In this document: piece by piece, positions 29,886-40,802 of the stretch
How positions within the stretch are numbered: position 1 is the first letter of the stretch
How the letters are laid out: each line of letters begins with the position of its first letter
Assembly (NCBI GenBank): GCA_006503535.1
Contig: QYRS01000006.1
Span: 868,001-932,000 of the forward strand
Direction of reading: 5' to 3'
Length of the DNA stretch: 64,000 nt
Origin: Arthrinium phaeospermum
Lineage: Eukaryota; Ascomycota; Sordariomycetes; Amphisphaeriales; Apiosporaceae
Notes under the pieces: model-generated
The model's database searches: none
Seen by the model: the letters and a program-made list of their open reading frames with translations, nothing else
Told to the model about the DNA's origin: nothing
Made by a program: the position numbers and the translations under genes

Positions 29886-32164
29886 TTAGTCCGAGACCCG
29901 CTCGAATCTCAGCCTAGTCCCTTTTGCCTCTCCAACCTTGCCGCCGCCGATGAGCCGGGCTTTGACCTCCTTCCCCCATTCATCTAGAGTTTCCTTGTCC
30001 ATCTTCTCTCTCCCCTTACCCGCCTTCACGAATGCATCGAACTCACCCTCCTCCCACCCTCCGGACACGGGGAACGCAAGTCCGCTTGTCTTCCACAGTG
30101 GCATGCCCCCTGTGGCAATGATGCTTGCTACCAGTAGCAAGGCCGCTAGGGTGATCTCTACAAGGGGCAGGATCATCCACGGCCAGCGGACGCGTATGTA
30201 CGTCTCATCGTAGACGGCCTTGCCCTTGACCGTCGTCGCGTTGTAGTTGTCCCCGGGGTCGGCGCTGCGGATCTGGTTTGTGAGCGCGGTAGAAAGATCC
30301 GACGAAAACTTTTCCAAGGGCGAGTTCATCAAGGCATAGCCAAGATCAAACTTGATGTTCCGGTCGAAATCGGGTCGGTAGATGTTGTTTTCCACCGTGG
30401 AGCTAAGGAGGATGGACAGGACGTTGGGGAGCATCGTTGCCATCCGGGAAATATTGTAGACTCGGCCGGTGGAGTTGGCAACGTAGCTCTTGTAGTAGGT
30501 CCCCATCTCATTGCCGGGTTCGTTGGGGGACGTGAGCGAGCCCGCGTTGGCGAGACGCTCCGAGGTCACGTTGAGCTCCGCGTAGGAGATGCCAGCAGGG
30601 GTGGCAGTCACGTTGCGGTACAATTGCTCGCACCAGCCGAATTCCGCATAGAACATCTGGACCGGAGGGGGCTTTAGCCCGCCGCCTTTGACCCGCGTCG
30701 GGCGGCCCTTGTCGAGTGCATTGATGGCGGTGAGGGAGCCAAACAATGCCCCATCGCCGTCTACGCTATTGTGGAACAGCGAACCAAAGAGCGTTGTGCT
30801 CACTCCTGCGCCTCCGGTACTCTCTTGATTCCACTTCATAACCAGACCGGCCTCTGGATATTCTCGATCCACTGCACAGTCAGTATGTCAGTAGCCGGTC
30901 ACACAAAGTTACAGTGGTGGCAAAGGGTAAAGCTTCCCCTGGTCCACTTACTCATGCCGGGGAACGTATAAGTGCAATTGATGCTGCCTGCCCGATCTTC
31001 ATCGGTGCAATTAGACACTGCAATGCTGGTCACATTTTGAAAGTCGGAGCAGATGCCCAGAGTGGTGAAGTTATCCCAGTAGCAACGGGTAGCCGGCGCA
31101 GGGCAGGAGACATGTGGCTGGAAAATGGAACCCACGGCGCTGTTGACGACCGAAGACTGCAGTTGGAGAAGGTCTGCATTGGAAACGAAGATGTAGCCTT
31201 CAAATTTGAAGGTTAGTATCGATTGCAATGCTGCATGTTGTTGGGTGAAATGCAATATTGTGGAAAGGGAAGACTGCATCTTACTTCGGTTCGGGTCCTC
31301 CCGCATCCCTTTGGAGAAATATTGGTTCGCAACACCCATTGCGACGGTGATGTTGTCCAGTGGCGTCAGCTGAGTGGGAAATTCAAGTACCTGTTGTGCA
31401 CATGGGTCGATTCCAAGCGACACGATTGTCACCAATGCAAGCCCCGAAGTAAACAAGATAGGGCCGCGGAAGGCCAGGAGCGGTAGAAGGGTTGCCGACC
31501 CCCAGGGCCCTCTACTTGCTTCGTCAAAGGTTTCGAGGTCTACCAGCTTTCTGGGTTGTTGGAAAAAGTGCCCCCATTTCAGCTGGCTGATACAACTTGC
31601 CACCGACAGCATCATAGAAGACTTGGCCACCGTCGTCAGTACTGCGATCAGCGAGTTGGGCTGGATTGGCAGCCACCAATGAGGGAGAGGGATGTTGTCG
31701 ATCTTGGTGAGGATGATAGTCAGCGCGCCCATGCAAGCTATCGACAGGATGGTGGCCAAAATCTCCCACCACCACCACCATGACGTAGCTTTCCTCCCCT
31801 TGGAAGTGCATGGCTTGGGCTGGCTTGATCCGCTGCCATGGCCTCCAAGTGCTACTGGCCGAGCTTGATGGCCTGTTGGCTGGCGCGAGCCGTCCACGTA
31901 AGCCACGGACTGGGCAGTTGCTGCTTGTTGTGTGTTGTTGCTAGGGGACAAGTGATTTGAATTCGGAATGATCTGAGTCGGAGGCTGGTTTCGATGGGAC
32001 AAGTAGCTGTTTTCAGATCCATCCAAAGGAGAGACTGGCAATGGTTGATGTGCGGAAGTCAATGGGGTTTCGCTATGTACGGCAACTGAGGAATTGCTAG
32101 ATGCGGGGCCGGAACAACTCTCCTGTCCTCCATCCATTTGCTGCTGATAGGATGGTGCACGCAT
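29886..32164 (-). CDS. DUF3176-family integral membrane protein
   Basis: Two exons, 30952-32164 and 29886-30871, joined by an 80-bp intron (GTAAGT donor, GTGCAG acceptor), give 732 residues. The first ~130 residues are Ser/Gln/Pro-rich and disordered. Then a Trp-rich segment leads into two membrane spans (ILATILSIACMGALTIIL and a span near ILFTSGLALVTIVSLGID), bracketing SLIAVLTTVAKSSMMLSVAS and WGHFFQQPRKLVDLETFDEA, the hallmark of DUF3176. A large, glycosylation-site-rich external loop with several Cys follows, then a C-terminal span WMILPLVEITLAALLLVAS and a short charged tail. The family is widespread in filamentous fungi with no known function. Confidence 0.87.
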
Positions 32165-33055
32165 GATCGATTGATTCACGGGAGTAAAAAACAGTCATGG
32201 GAGTTTCGACCGTACGTTGGGAGGGGCAATTGGCCCTAAATACTATTGGTAAACAGTCAGATGATTGGCTGATTTGCATGTAAACACAAGGCTTAAACGT
32301 TTATTATTAGTATGAACACTGCCACCCCTGGCTCCTGCATGCTGGTGACACGGCAGTTGATCGCCAGCGTACAGTGCCTGCCGATTGGTCCTAGCCTCTT
32401 GGGGGCTGCGTTTCAAGTTCGCAATTTTGGGGGCTGAAGTTGGCAGCCGCTCCAGCCTGTTTAACCCGTAGTATTTCTATCCTCGCTTGAAGGAGAATAG
32501 CAAGAGGTTTTGTGGAAGTAGATCCCAAGGTCAAACGAAAACCCTTTGTCCAAGGCAGATTACAGTCCTTCCATGGTGAGCAGTAGAACTGCCTGCATGC
32601 AAGGCAGAAACCGATGTAGGTTGTATTATTGGGCCATTCACTCATGCCAATACCTACTTGATTTAAACACTTACCATTGGTTGGTTCTTCTGTGCGCCCC
32701 ATCTGAACAGGAAGCGTCTGGTTGATCGGTTGCATCGAGCCTTTATTGATAGTTGCTTTTTCGAAGCTATCTCAGCCCACTCCTTAGGCATAACTCAGCC
32801 TGATCTGCTCGAACTTCCGAAAGGGGGCTTAGTAGCTAGCCCATGCTCCAATATCGCGTGAGCTGTGTAGCTGAGACCTCCTCATTGTCCGATTTCAACG
32901 AAAATCCATCTTATCGTTGACGACTAACGTCTATATCTCCTGTCGCTTGATGGAGGTGACATGCGAGATTTTCCACCATTATTAATTCTAAAGAAAACCT
33001 TTGACATTATGATTGAGTTAAAATTCAGCTACCAAGACCTCTTTATGTGAGCCAA
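32165..33055. other. Intergenic with one doubtful minus-strand frame
   Basis: Minus-strand frame 32391-32735 begins with ATG (114 residues) and contains a possible GTAAGT donor, but no domain is recognised and it lies in a DUF3176 promoter region. I do not call it a gene. Confidence 0.35.
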
Positions 33056-35446
33056 TTAGGTCTCTGTTTCTCGGGCCATCTCGTTATCCCTCCCCAAAAT
33101 TGCAGTTACAGCCCTCCAAAGCCCCACTGCGCTCTTTGCAATCTCGTGGCGCCCGTCATACAGCGGGTACACGACGACAGCGGAAAAGGCGAAGAACTGC
33201 CATACGATGGCAACCGACACCCAACCGGAGAAAAAGGACTTGGTAAAGATGTAATCCCGGTACAGTGGCATGGGCCAAAGGATAAACGTCACCAGTACGA
33301 TGGCGGCCCACATCACCCAGGCGATGCGATGCCAATGGTGCAACGACGCCAGGGTCGTATCGTCAAATGGATGCTGAACGTCATCTATGCTGATCTTGCT
33401 GGGCTGCTTCTTGGAGTTCTTGGGGTAGCGTGTGATTGGCGATATGTTCCCGTGTTCCTCGGAGCTGCCGCCTAAGTCCAAAGACGCAGTCTCGCCCGTC
33501 CTCTTCTCGATGATCGCATCGTTCTTGTCTTGAGGAATTCCCGGGTCCAAAGGCTGAGCCGAGCCTCGCTCTTCATTGGAACCTTTACTGATGGTGGACG
33601 ACGGAGAAGGATGGATCTGGGCCTCTTCGGCGAGCTCAATCCGCAGGAACTCGCGCCAGTCGAACTTATACGGGCGGTACAGCGATATGACGACCGAGTA
33701 GAGACCGGGCGAGAAGAAGGACGCGATGGCGCCGAAAAGCGCGGGCAAACTTGCGCCCGTGGTCTGCATGTCGACCCGCCCGTACAGCGCCTGGGCGGTC
33801 GCGAGCCAGACGGACAGGCCCGTCGCGAACCCCAGAACGGGCGCGACGATGGCGGCCGTCCGCGTCTGCCCGGACCACAGCAGCGTCAGGGCGAGCGGGA
33901 TGATGCCCGGGCACGAGAGCACGGGGCGGAAGTAGCCGATCCAGGTCATGTTGGCGCCGCCGTAGTTGAGGCCGAGGGAGACGGCGGTGATGACGAAGCC
34001 GTGGATGACGACGGTCAGGTGGCTGACGCGCACGAGCTTCTTGTCGGTCGCGCGGGGGTTCAAGTACGTCTTGTACAGGTCGAAGGACAGGATGCTGCTG
34101 ACGGCGATCATGGACGACGAGATGGTGCTCGTCAGCGCCATGAAGAGCAGCACGAAGAAGGCCACGATGCCGCCCTCGCCGATGAGCGCCTTGATCACGT
34201 ACGGCATGATGAGGCCCTCGTTGATCTCCAGGTCCGTCACGGCGCCCGGGTAGGTCGGGAAGAGGGGCGTGTTGTGCAGGGCGCGACCGGTGAGACCGAT
34301 GACCGTCCCCAGGCCCCACGGGATGCCGAACACGGCCAGGGCGGCAAGATTGTACCCCGGCACGGTGGCATTCACCTCGGTTGCGAAAGACTTCTGCCAG
34401 AATGCCGTGTCCTTGAGGCGCACATAAATTAGTTGGAGTTCTCATGTGCACGATGGATAGGCAGTGTTGACTTACCATGACGACCAAAGCCAGGTTTCCA
34501 AACTTAAGGATAAGCCCCCAAATGATAGCATCATATGACTTCATGGTAAGAAGCGAGCCCTGATAGTTCCCAGGGATGTAGTTCTCGCTGGCTGTGGCAA
34601 CGACCTTGTCATATAACCCGCCCAGGCCACCGACGGCCGAGTGGGTGAGCACAGTCAGAGTGAAGTAGATGATGAGTACAAGGGCGACGGCGGTATGCAG
34701 GAAGTCTGTCAGGAAGGTAGCTTTGAGGCCTCCCACAGCCGTGTAAAGGACAACTAATTGCCGTGTGTTAGTCGGTCCGGGTAGCGCTTTCCGACCAGAA
34801 TTCCTCGTCAAGTTGCAAGGACATGCATGTACTAACCTCCTATGGGAATCAAGACCGTAGCGGCAACGAAATGCATGCCCGAGACGCCGTGTATGAGCTG
34901 GGAGCCGGTCAAGATCATGGACGCGCATCCAAACACGTTGTTCCCCAAATTCATGACAATGAAGACCACGTGCGCAATGTTCCCGTAACGCATGCGTATA
35001 ATCTCAAGCGACGTGTGGGCGTATGGCACGCGGATCTTGGCCATGACGCCGAGTGCTGCCATCAAGGCGATCTGGAAACACAGCCCAGATCCCCACCACT
35101 ACATCAACGAGATGATACAGGTCAGTATGTTGATTTTGGTAAAACACTGCTCTTATCCACATACCAGTGGGACGGCAAGGCCGTAGCGATAGCACATGGC
35201 CGCAGCCAGAACCGTCTCATTGATCCACATCCAGGACGAGAAGACGGCTGATGCGGTGAGGCCGGTCCCGACGGAGCGGTTAGCTACCATGAACATCTCG
35301 GAGGTGCCCGAGTCCTCGGCCAGATACGCCTTTTGAAGCTTGACGGCCAGGAGAATGACGGCGCAAAAGAGGACGCCGAGCCCGATCAGCAACCCGTAGG
35401 CCGTACCCTGGGGGATCAATGCCCCCACTTGAGAGGCGGACGCCAT
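33056..35446 (-). CDS. DUR3: Urea active transporter, sodium:solute symporter family (DUR3-like)
   Basis: High-affinity urea (and in yeast polyamine) importer of the plasma membrane. Four exons: 35165-35446, 34837-35098, 34476-34753 and 33056-34411, with all phases consistent, giving 725 residues, the usual DUR3 size. Diagnostic stretches: SVGTGLTASAVFSSWMWINE (first part of the SSS fold), VPLWWGSGLCFQIALMAALG, YTAVGGLKATFLTDFLHT, DTAFWQKSFATE (typical of DUR3) and MALTSTISSSMIAVSSI with the Na-site serines. About 15 membrane spans are expected; a hydrophilic loop with acidic residues near the C-terminus follows. It is divergent from a flavin monooxygenase gene; GATA-type sites lie between them. 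Confidence 0.92.
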
Positions 35447-36346
35447 GGGAAATATGTTGCTCAACGAAGCGCTACAAACGGAATTGATGAATCAAAGACC
35501 CGGACTTCTATGATAGATTTGCAGGCCACAGGTAACTGTGACAATATGGTCTTTATACTACTCGGTGTGCGGTAAAATACATCAGTGGCGACACTTCTGA
35601 AAACCTCGCGTTCCACAGGTCCCAAAAGACCGGGGACATAGACGGCACAACGGCAGACTCAGATAGCCGAGCGAACTCGGCATCGGGCAGAGTGAGGACT
35701 GGGTCCATTACACCATGTTGCATTGCAGGCAGAGTCAACCAGGAACACATTTCGAAGTCACTGCCGTATGAGTGAAGATCATGCCCCGAGCCCGTTGACG
35801 CCATAGTGGGACAGTATGGTGGATGAGCTTATCTCAGTATCTATCTCGCCTATGCGCATCTGATTGGGGAGGCTGGCGTTGTGCCTATCAAGGTTCGGGT
35901 GTTGGTCAGGGAGCGCGACGGAGATTGTGGATTGCGTGCCGGGCGCGAAGTATGGCGAATCTCCGAGAAGGGGAAGAAAGATGCGGGGCTTGCAGTTGGC
36001 ATCCCCCCGTGGTGGAGTCAAGACGTGATGCGCCGGTTGAATCATACCAATAGTCAGAACCCAGTCCAGTACAAGATTTACTTGGTGATAAAGAACCCGA
36101 TCGGGCGAGAAGCAGGGTCGTAATTACTGCAAATCATAATTAATATCTCCAAATCCCACGTACCCCCGGCAATCCACTGTTGCCCATATCAAGTACTGCC
36201 GCCAGTTGCCTCTCGGGTTTCGTGAATATTCATGTGTAGTTGTCAAGAATCCAATTCGAAGTCATTCTAATTGCTATCTTAGCCCGGCTGGTTGATCAGA
36301 ATAACTCCCACAAGTCCACCTGCCTCTGGAACCAACACACATCACC
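35447..36346. promoter_or_regulatory. Divergent promoter with several GATA-factor sites
   Basis: Bidirectional region between DUR3 and the flavin monooxygenase. HGATAR-type sites (AreA/NIT2 consensus) appear at 35511-35516, 35661-35666, 35829-35834, 35841-35846, 36086-36091 and 36274-36279 on either strand. Two open frames on the minus strand (35553-35804 and 35779-36045) overlap and are not called genes. Nitrogen-source control is inferred from the sites and from DUR3 biology. Confidence 0.5.
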
Positions 36347-37762
36347 ATGGCAAGCAACAGCGAAGGCGGCAAGAAGCCAATGATCCTCAATGCCTTCGTC
36401 ATGAACACCCCCGGCCACTTGTCGCCCGGCCAATGGCGACACCCGCGGAACAAGACGGACCAGTACAAGAAGCTGTCCTTCTGGGTCGACTTGGCCAAGC
36501 TGCTGGACGAGGCCGGCTTCCACGCCATGTTCATCGCCGACACCCTGGGCCCCTACGACGTCTACAAGGGCCCCAGCAACGTGGTGCCGGCCCTGGCCTC
36601 GGGCGCCCAGTTTCCCGTCAACGACCCCTTGTACCTGGTCCCCAGCATGGCCGCCGCCACCAAGCGCCTGGTCTTTGGCGTCACGGCGAGCGTCACCTAC
36701 GAGAAGCCCTACTCCCTCGCCCGCCGCCTGTCCACCCTCGACCACCTCGCCGACGGCCGCCTGGCCTGGAACATCGTGACGTCGTACCTCGACAGCGCGG
36801 CGCGCAACTTTGGGCTGAGCGAGCAGATCCCGCACGACGAGCGCTACGCCATCGCCCACGAGTACATGGACGTCCTCTACAAGCTGTGGGAGGGCAGCTT
36901 CCGGGACGACGCCGTCGTCGCCGACCGGGAGAGCGGCGTCTACATCCAGCCGGACGCCGTGCGGCCGATCCGCCACGAGGGCAAGTACTTCAGCGTCCCG
37001 GGCCCGCACTTCTGCGAGCCGTCGCCGCAGCGCACGCCGCTGCTGTTCCAGGCCGGCGTGTCCGAGGCCGGCAACGGCTTCGGCGGCAAGCACGGCGAGG
37101 CCATCTTCGTGGGCGGGCAGACGCCCGAGACGACGCGCGCCGTCGTCGACAACCTGCGCGCCGTGGCCGCGGCCGAGGGGCGGCGGCCCGAGCACGTCAA
37201 GATCCTCGTGGGCATGACGGTCGTCGTGGCCGCCACCGACGAGGCCGCCGAGCGGGCGCGCGAGGAGCACCTGCGCTACGTCGACGAGGAGGGCGCGCTC
37301 GCCCTGTTCGGCGGCTGGACGGGGCTCGACCTCGCGGGCTACCCGGACGACGCCGACTTCAGCCTGCTGAGCGAGGCGCCGCGCGTGCAGTCCGTGGTGC
37401 GGCGCTGGGCCGCGACCGTCCCGGGCACCGAGGACCTGCCCTGGACCAAGCGGCGCATCGTCGAGTACCTGAGCCTCGGCGGGCTGATGGCCAAGGCCGT
37501 GGGCGGGCCCCAGACGGTCGCCGACGAGCTGGAGCGCTGGGTCGAGGTCGCCGGGGTAGACGGGTTCAACCTGGCCCACATCACGAACCCGGGCAGCTTC
37601 GAGGACATCATCGAGTTCCTGCTGCCGGAACTGCGGGCGAGAGGGCTGTTTGGGGTGGATGTAAAGGCCGAGGGCGCCACAGCTAGGGAGGTCTTTGTTG
37701 GATCGAAACGATTGCCAGATGACCACCCTGGGAGCCAATACAAATGGCGGGCTGGAGAATAG
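36347..37762 (+). CDS. FMN-dependent monooxygenase, NtaA/SnaA/DszA type
   Basis: Single-exon gene, 471 residues, ATG at 36347 in a good context. Belongs to the bacterial-luciferase-like flavin monooxygenases that use reduced FMN from a partner reductase to oxidise nitrilotriacetate, dibenzothiophene sulfone or similar compounds. Characteristic stretches: MILNAFVMNTPGHLSPGQWR at the start, AGFHAMFIADTLGPYDVYKG, SVTYEKPYSLARRLSTLDHL and GRLAWNIVTSYLDSAARNFG in the middle, and PLLFQAGVSEAGNGFGGKHG. No targeting signal. Divergent from DUR3, so it may act on a nitrogen- or sulfur-containing nutrient. Substrate unknown; no flavin reductase gene is nearby. Confidence 0.9.
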   Translation: MASNSEGGKKPMILNAFVMNTPGHLSPGQWRHPRNKTDQYKKLSFWVDLAKLLDEAGFHAMFIADTLGPYDVYKGPSNVVPALASGAQFPVNDPLYLVPSMAAATKRLVFGVTASVTYEKPYSLARRLSTLDHLADGRLAWNIVTSYLDSAARNFGLSEQIPHDERYAIAHEYMDVLYKLWEGSFRDDAVVADRESGVYIQPDAVRPIRHEGKYFSVPGPHFCEPSPQRTPLLFQAGVSEAGNGFGGKHGEAIFVGGQTPETTRAVVDNLRAVAAAEGRRPEHVKILVGMTVVVAATDEAAERAREEHLRYVDEEGALALFGGWTGLDLAGYPDDADFSLLSEAPRVQSVVRRWAATVPGTEDLPWTKRRIVEYLSLGGLMAKAVGGPQTVADELERWVEVAGVDGFNLAHITNPGSFEDIIEFLLPELRARGLFGVDVKAEGATAREVFVGSKRLPDDHPGSQYKWRAGE

Positions 37763-39001
37763 CGCGAGATGAACAATATTCACCTGCGCATGTTTTGCTC
37801 TGTTTCTTTCCCCGGGCAGGCACTGGCGCGCACACTCTACCTGATGCCGCTAAGGTCAAGTAGAGAGGGGATTGGGGCGCGACTTGGGCAACGAACCTGT
37901 TTCTACTTTCAGCTCCTTTCTATTCTTGACCTGTTCCGTTTCAAACGCTAAGCAAATGTCACCTCGGGTAGCTTATTGGGTTGGAGCCAAGATGAGCTTG
38001 AACTCGCGGCATGTGCCGCTGGACGAGGAAGAAGCACGAACTACCCCAGCTAATGCACAATATGCATATGCAGGACGTGGGGTAGCAGTTGTACATCCCT
38101 GTTTTTTGTCGTGGCTGGGGAACCATTTGGGGACACGGCATTAATGCGTAGTGGCGGTGCATACAAACCTTACTCGCGCACCCGAAACATGAAACATTCC
38201 ATTACCGGGAGCCGGCACATTTGTACTCTGCACGCCACATTCACTAGCCACATGTGTCTATATATAGGGGCCAGCCCCAACGAGCGGGTGGACCAGCTCT
38301 ATACATAGTTTGAGCCCCGTATCTGATTGGCTGCCCACCCCATTCTCAGCACCACGTACTGAGTCGTTGACGATGCCTTCGGTTACACGACCCATCATGC
38401 ATCCGGCTCAAGCCTTTACTATAGGTATTGACTGGGGTTTCGTTGACGGACAGCACCGCCATGTTTCGAGCACCACGCCGGCTATGTCTTGTCGCTACTC
38501 AATGCTATCTATCCCCTTGAGCGCAGTACAACTCAAAGAGTGGAGAACTAATTAACTCTCGTGTATTTACCTCCAATCCTGGCTGCACGATGCGCCAGGG
38601 GGTCGATGTCCCCAATCAGATATTACAGAGCCCGGCTCCAGTTTTTGAGCTGGATTCAGCGCTCAAGGGGATAGCTGGAGATAGAAACGACAAGACCATA
38701 GTTGAGGCGTGAAATGCGTATATAATCTTGGACATCGTCTCTCATCTCTTCCAACTTCCTTTTCTCTCCATCTCATTCTGCATCAGCTTGTGATTCCTGC
38801 TTCAAAACAACTTCAACTTCACTTTTCTTCGTCTCTTTGGCTTGCCAAACCATTTAACCATTCTCTTCTTCATCTTCCTCGTCGACTCTTCTTTCCAGAG
38901 ACCCCTCGGCGCTTTCTCTTTTCTGTCGGAACTAGCTTTCGATCACCTTTACTAAAACTTTCAACTACCACAATCACATTACTTTCACCTTTCCATTCAT
39001 C
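37763..39001. promoter_or_regulatory. Intergenic with TATA boxes and CT-rich leader
   Basis: A TATATAA element at 38719-38725 is followed by a ~275-bp pyrimidine-rich leader (CTTCCAACTTCC-type runs) up to the ATG at 39002, the pattern of a strongly expressed fungal gene. A second TATATATA lies near 38259. No gene was recognised between 37763 and 38700. Confidence 0.5.
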
Positions 39002-39895
39002 ATGAAGTGCACTTTCGCCATGACCGCAGCCCTCGCTGCCGCGGTCCTCGCCGCCCCTCTTCTGCCCGCCGGCATCGCCAGCGAGGCCCGCAGCCTCGAC
39101 CACTACAACCACAACATCCTCGCCCGCGACGTCGTGGTTCAGCCCGCCGCCGCCAAGCGGGACGTTGACGCGTTTGGCGTCGAGGGTGACGATGAAAGCG
39201 ATGCGGCGGCGACGGAGGCGGAGCTCGAAGCTCGCAGCAAGGTCGGCGACATTGCCAAGAAGCTCGGGAACCTGGCCAAGGACCAGGGCAAGAAGTTGCT
39301 CGGCCGCGACGGCATGACTGCCGAGCAGTACGCCCAGGAATACGACGAGGAGCATCCCGAGCAAACTGCACAGGAAGCCGAGGAATCAGACGCAGCTTCG
39401 TTGGAGGCCCGTGGGAAAGTCGGGGACATTGCCAAGAAGCTGGGACAGATCGCCAAGGACAAGGGCAAGAAGCTACTGGGCCGCGACGGCATGACGGCTG
39501 AGCAGTATGCCCAGGAGTACGACGAGGAGCACCCCGAGCAGACCGCTCAGGAGGCCGACCTGGAGGCTCGCAGCAAGGTCACGGACCTGGCCAAGAAGCT
39601 GGGCAAGGCCGCCCTGGACAAGGGCAAGAAGCTGGTCGGCGCCCGGGATGGGATGACGGCCGAGCAGTATGCCCAGGAGTACGACGAGTCGCACCCGGAG
39701 GAGACTGCGCAGGAGTCCGAGGCCGCTTCGCTGGAGGCCCGGGGCAAGCTCGCCGACTTGGCCAAGAAGCTCGCGGACGCGGCCAAGAAGAAGTTGCTCG
39801 GCGCCCGCGACGGGATGACCGCCGAGCAGTATGCGCAGGAGTATGATGAGGAGCACCCCGAGCAGACTGCTCAGGAAGCTGCCGTGATTGGATGA
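39002..39895 (+). CDS. Secreted four-repeat protein, candidate peptide precursor
   Basis: Single-exon gene, 297 residues. Residues 1-18 form a signal peptide (ALAAAVLAAP core); an A-x-K-R site at 51-53 could be cut by a Kex2-type protease after a pro-region. From residue 75 the protein is four tandem repeats starting at 75, 134, 187 and 244. Each repeat is LEAR, then a Lys-rich amphipathic stretch of about 20-24 residues ending in GR or GAR (net charge roughly +5 to +6), then an acidic spacer beginning DGMTAEQYAQEYDE. The alternation of cationic segment and acidic spacer resembles polyprotein precursors of host-defence peptides. No Cys after the signal peptide and no known domain. I do not recognise a characterised homologue; processing and activity are inference. 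Confidence 0.75.
   Translation: MKCTFAMTAALAAAVLAAPLLPAGIASEARSLDHYNHNILARDVVVQPAAAKRDVDAFGVEGDDESDAAATEAELEARSKVGDIAKKLGNLAKDQGKKLLGRDGMTAEQYAQEYDEEHPEQTAQEAEESDAASLEARGKVGDIAKKLGQIAKDKGKKLLGRDGMTAEQYAQEYDEEHPEQTAQEADLEARSKVTDLAKKLGKAALDKGKKLVGARDGMTAEQYAQEYDESHPEETAQESEAASLEARGKLADLAKKLADAAKKKLLGARDGMTAEQYAQEYDEEHPEQTAQEAAVIG
39224..39892 (+). repeat. Four coding tandem repeats of about 53-59 codons
   Basis: Repeat starts at 39224, 39401, 39560 and 39731. Units differ in length (59, 53, 57 and 54 codons) and in sequence, mostly in the cationic half, while the acidic half (MTAEQYAQEYDE) is nearly invariant. Repeats have diverged at silent sites, so they are not a recent duplication. Confidence 0.9.
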
Positions 39896-40802
39896 GAAGG
39901 CCGCTTGAGTGCTATAGATGTATATACTGCGTTTCACAGGACGGCTCGTTTCGTTTGATGTGCTGTCATCCTTAGATAGACAGGTTAAATGGATATGCTT
40001 TCGGATTTTAAAACAAATTCGGGACCGGTTCTAATGGACATACGAAACTTGTCAGATAAGGGTTTTCCTGCAGCAGCCTGCATTGTTACCGTGATTTCGC
40101 AGCATTTATACTCGCCGCCGGTTGGCATGTCGAAGTCGTCGGGGAATAAGAGCGCGACCCAGTACTTGAATGCGAAATAGAGATGACGTGGCGAAGCAGG
40201 CTCTACGGCGGTGTTGGTGACCGTGCTAGAGCACTCACCCTTTATAACTAAAGGGGTGTAATCTATTGCAATGAGATGTAGATGTGAGAGAAGATTATTG
40301 ATGAAAAGGTGAAGTATGTGAGCCCTTAGGGGGCGGTGAGAAGTTAGCTTATATGCATGCGCAGGATTTGGCACGTGACTGTTATCTTAACATAATCGGG
40401 TAATATTAAAACGTATTTAACCTTTAGTTATTTGAATTAGTATTAATCTTTATTTATTTATATCTTTCGTGAAAAATTAATACTTAAAAAGGAAAGTGTG
40501 ACTCATTACTCGATCAAGCACTGCCCGTTCAACCGCCGCTTTAAGGGGGCCTCTTAGCCAATCGCTTAACCACTACACCTACTCGCCGCCCTACGTCGTC
40601 CACCCAGCCAATCTTCCTTCTGTCGCCTCGAGTTCTAGCTAATCCCGTCACATCTACCCGATTTAGAAATGCAGTGCCAAGCGATGTTCTTCCCCCTTAG
40701 GCAATTACCAAAAGCGGTAACTACTGGTGAGCTTCTTGAGACTCGTAATATATATAGGTAGCGAGAGGAGACTGGCGCACAATCTGACTCCGTCGGACCT
40801 CA
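39896..40802. other. Intergenic, partly AT-rich (possible RIP-affected) with TATA box
   Basis: 40380-40500 is strongly AT-rich in contrast to flanking genes. A minus-strand frame at 39985-40374 reads as a plausible polypeptide but lacks a usable ATG. A tRNA-like relic lies at 40520-40590 (listed separately). TATATATA at 40749-40756, 47 bp before the next ATG, is a probable core promoter element. Confidence 0.45.
40520..40590 (-). other. tRNA-like relic
   Basis: On the minus strand, GTAGTGGTTAAGCG near 40575-40562 is a good A box and GGTTGAAC near 40534-40527 is a one-base-short B box. The stems do not close into a proper cloverleaf, so this is likely a decayed tRNA or SINE head beside the AT-rich stretch. 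Confidence 0.3.

Noticed and set aside
32391..32735. 114-residue minus-strand frame with possible donor site
   Set aside because: No recognisable protein and no convincing second exon.
35553..36045. Two overlapping minus-strand frames between DUR3 and the monooxygenase
   Set aside because: They overlap in different frames without splice signals; the region fits a promoter better.
36296..37783. 495-residue minus-strand frame opposite the NtaA-type monooxygenase
   Set aside because: Antisense shadow; no domain and biased composition.
39985..40374. Minus-strand 129-residue frame
   Set aside because: Opens with GTG; no suitable ATG or clear upstream exon, although the sequence reads rather protein-like.
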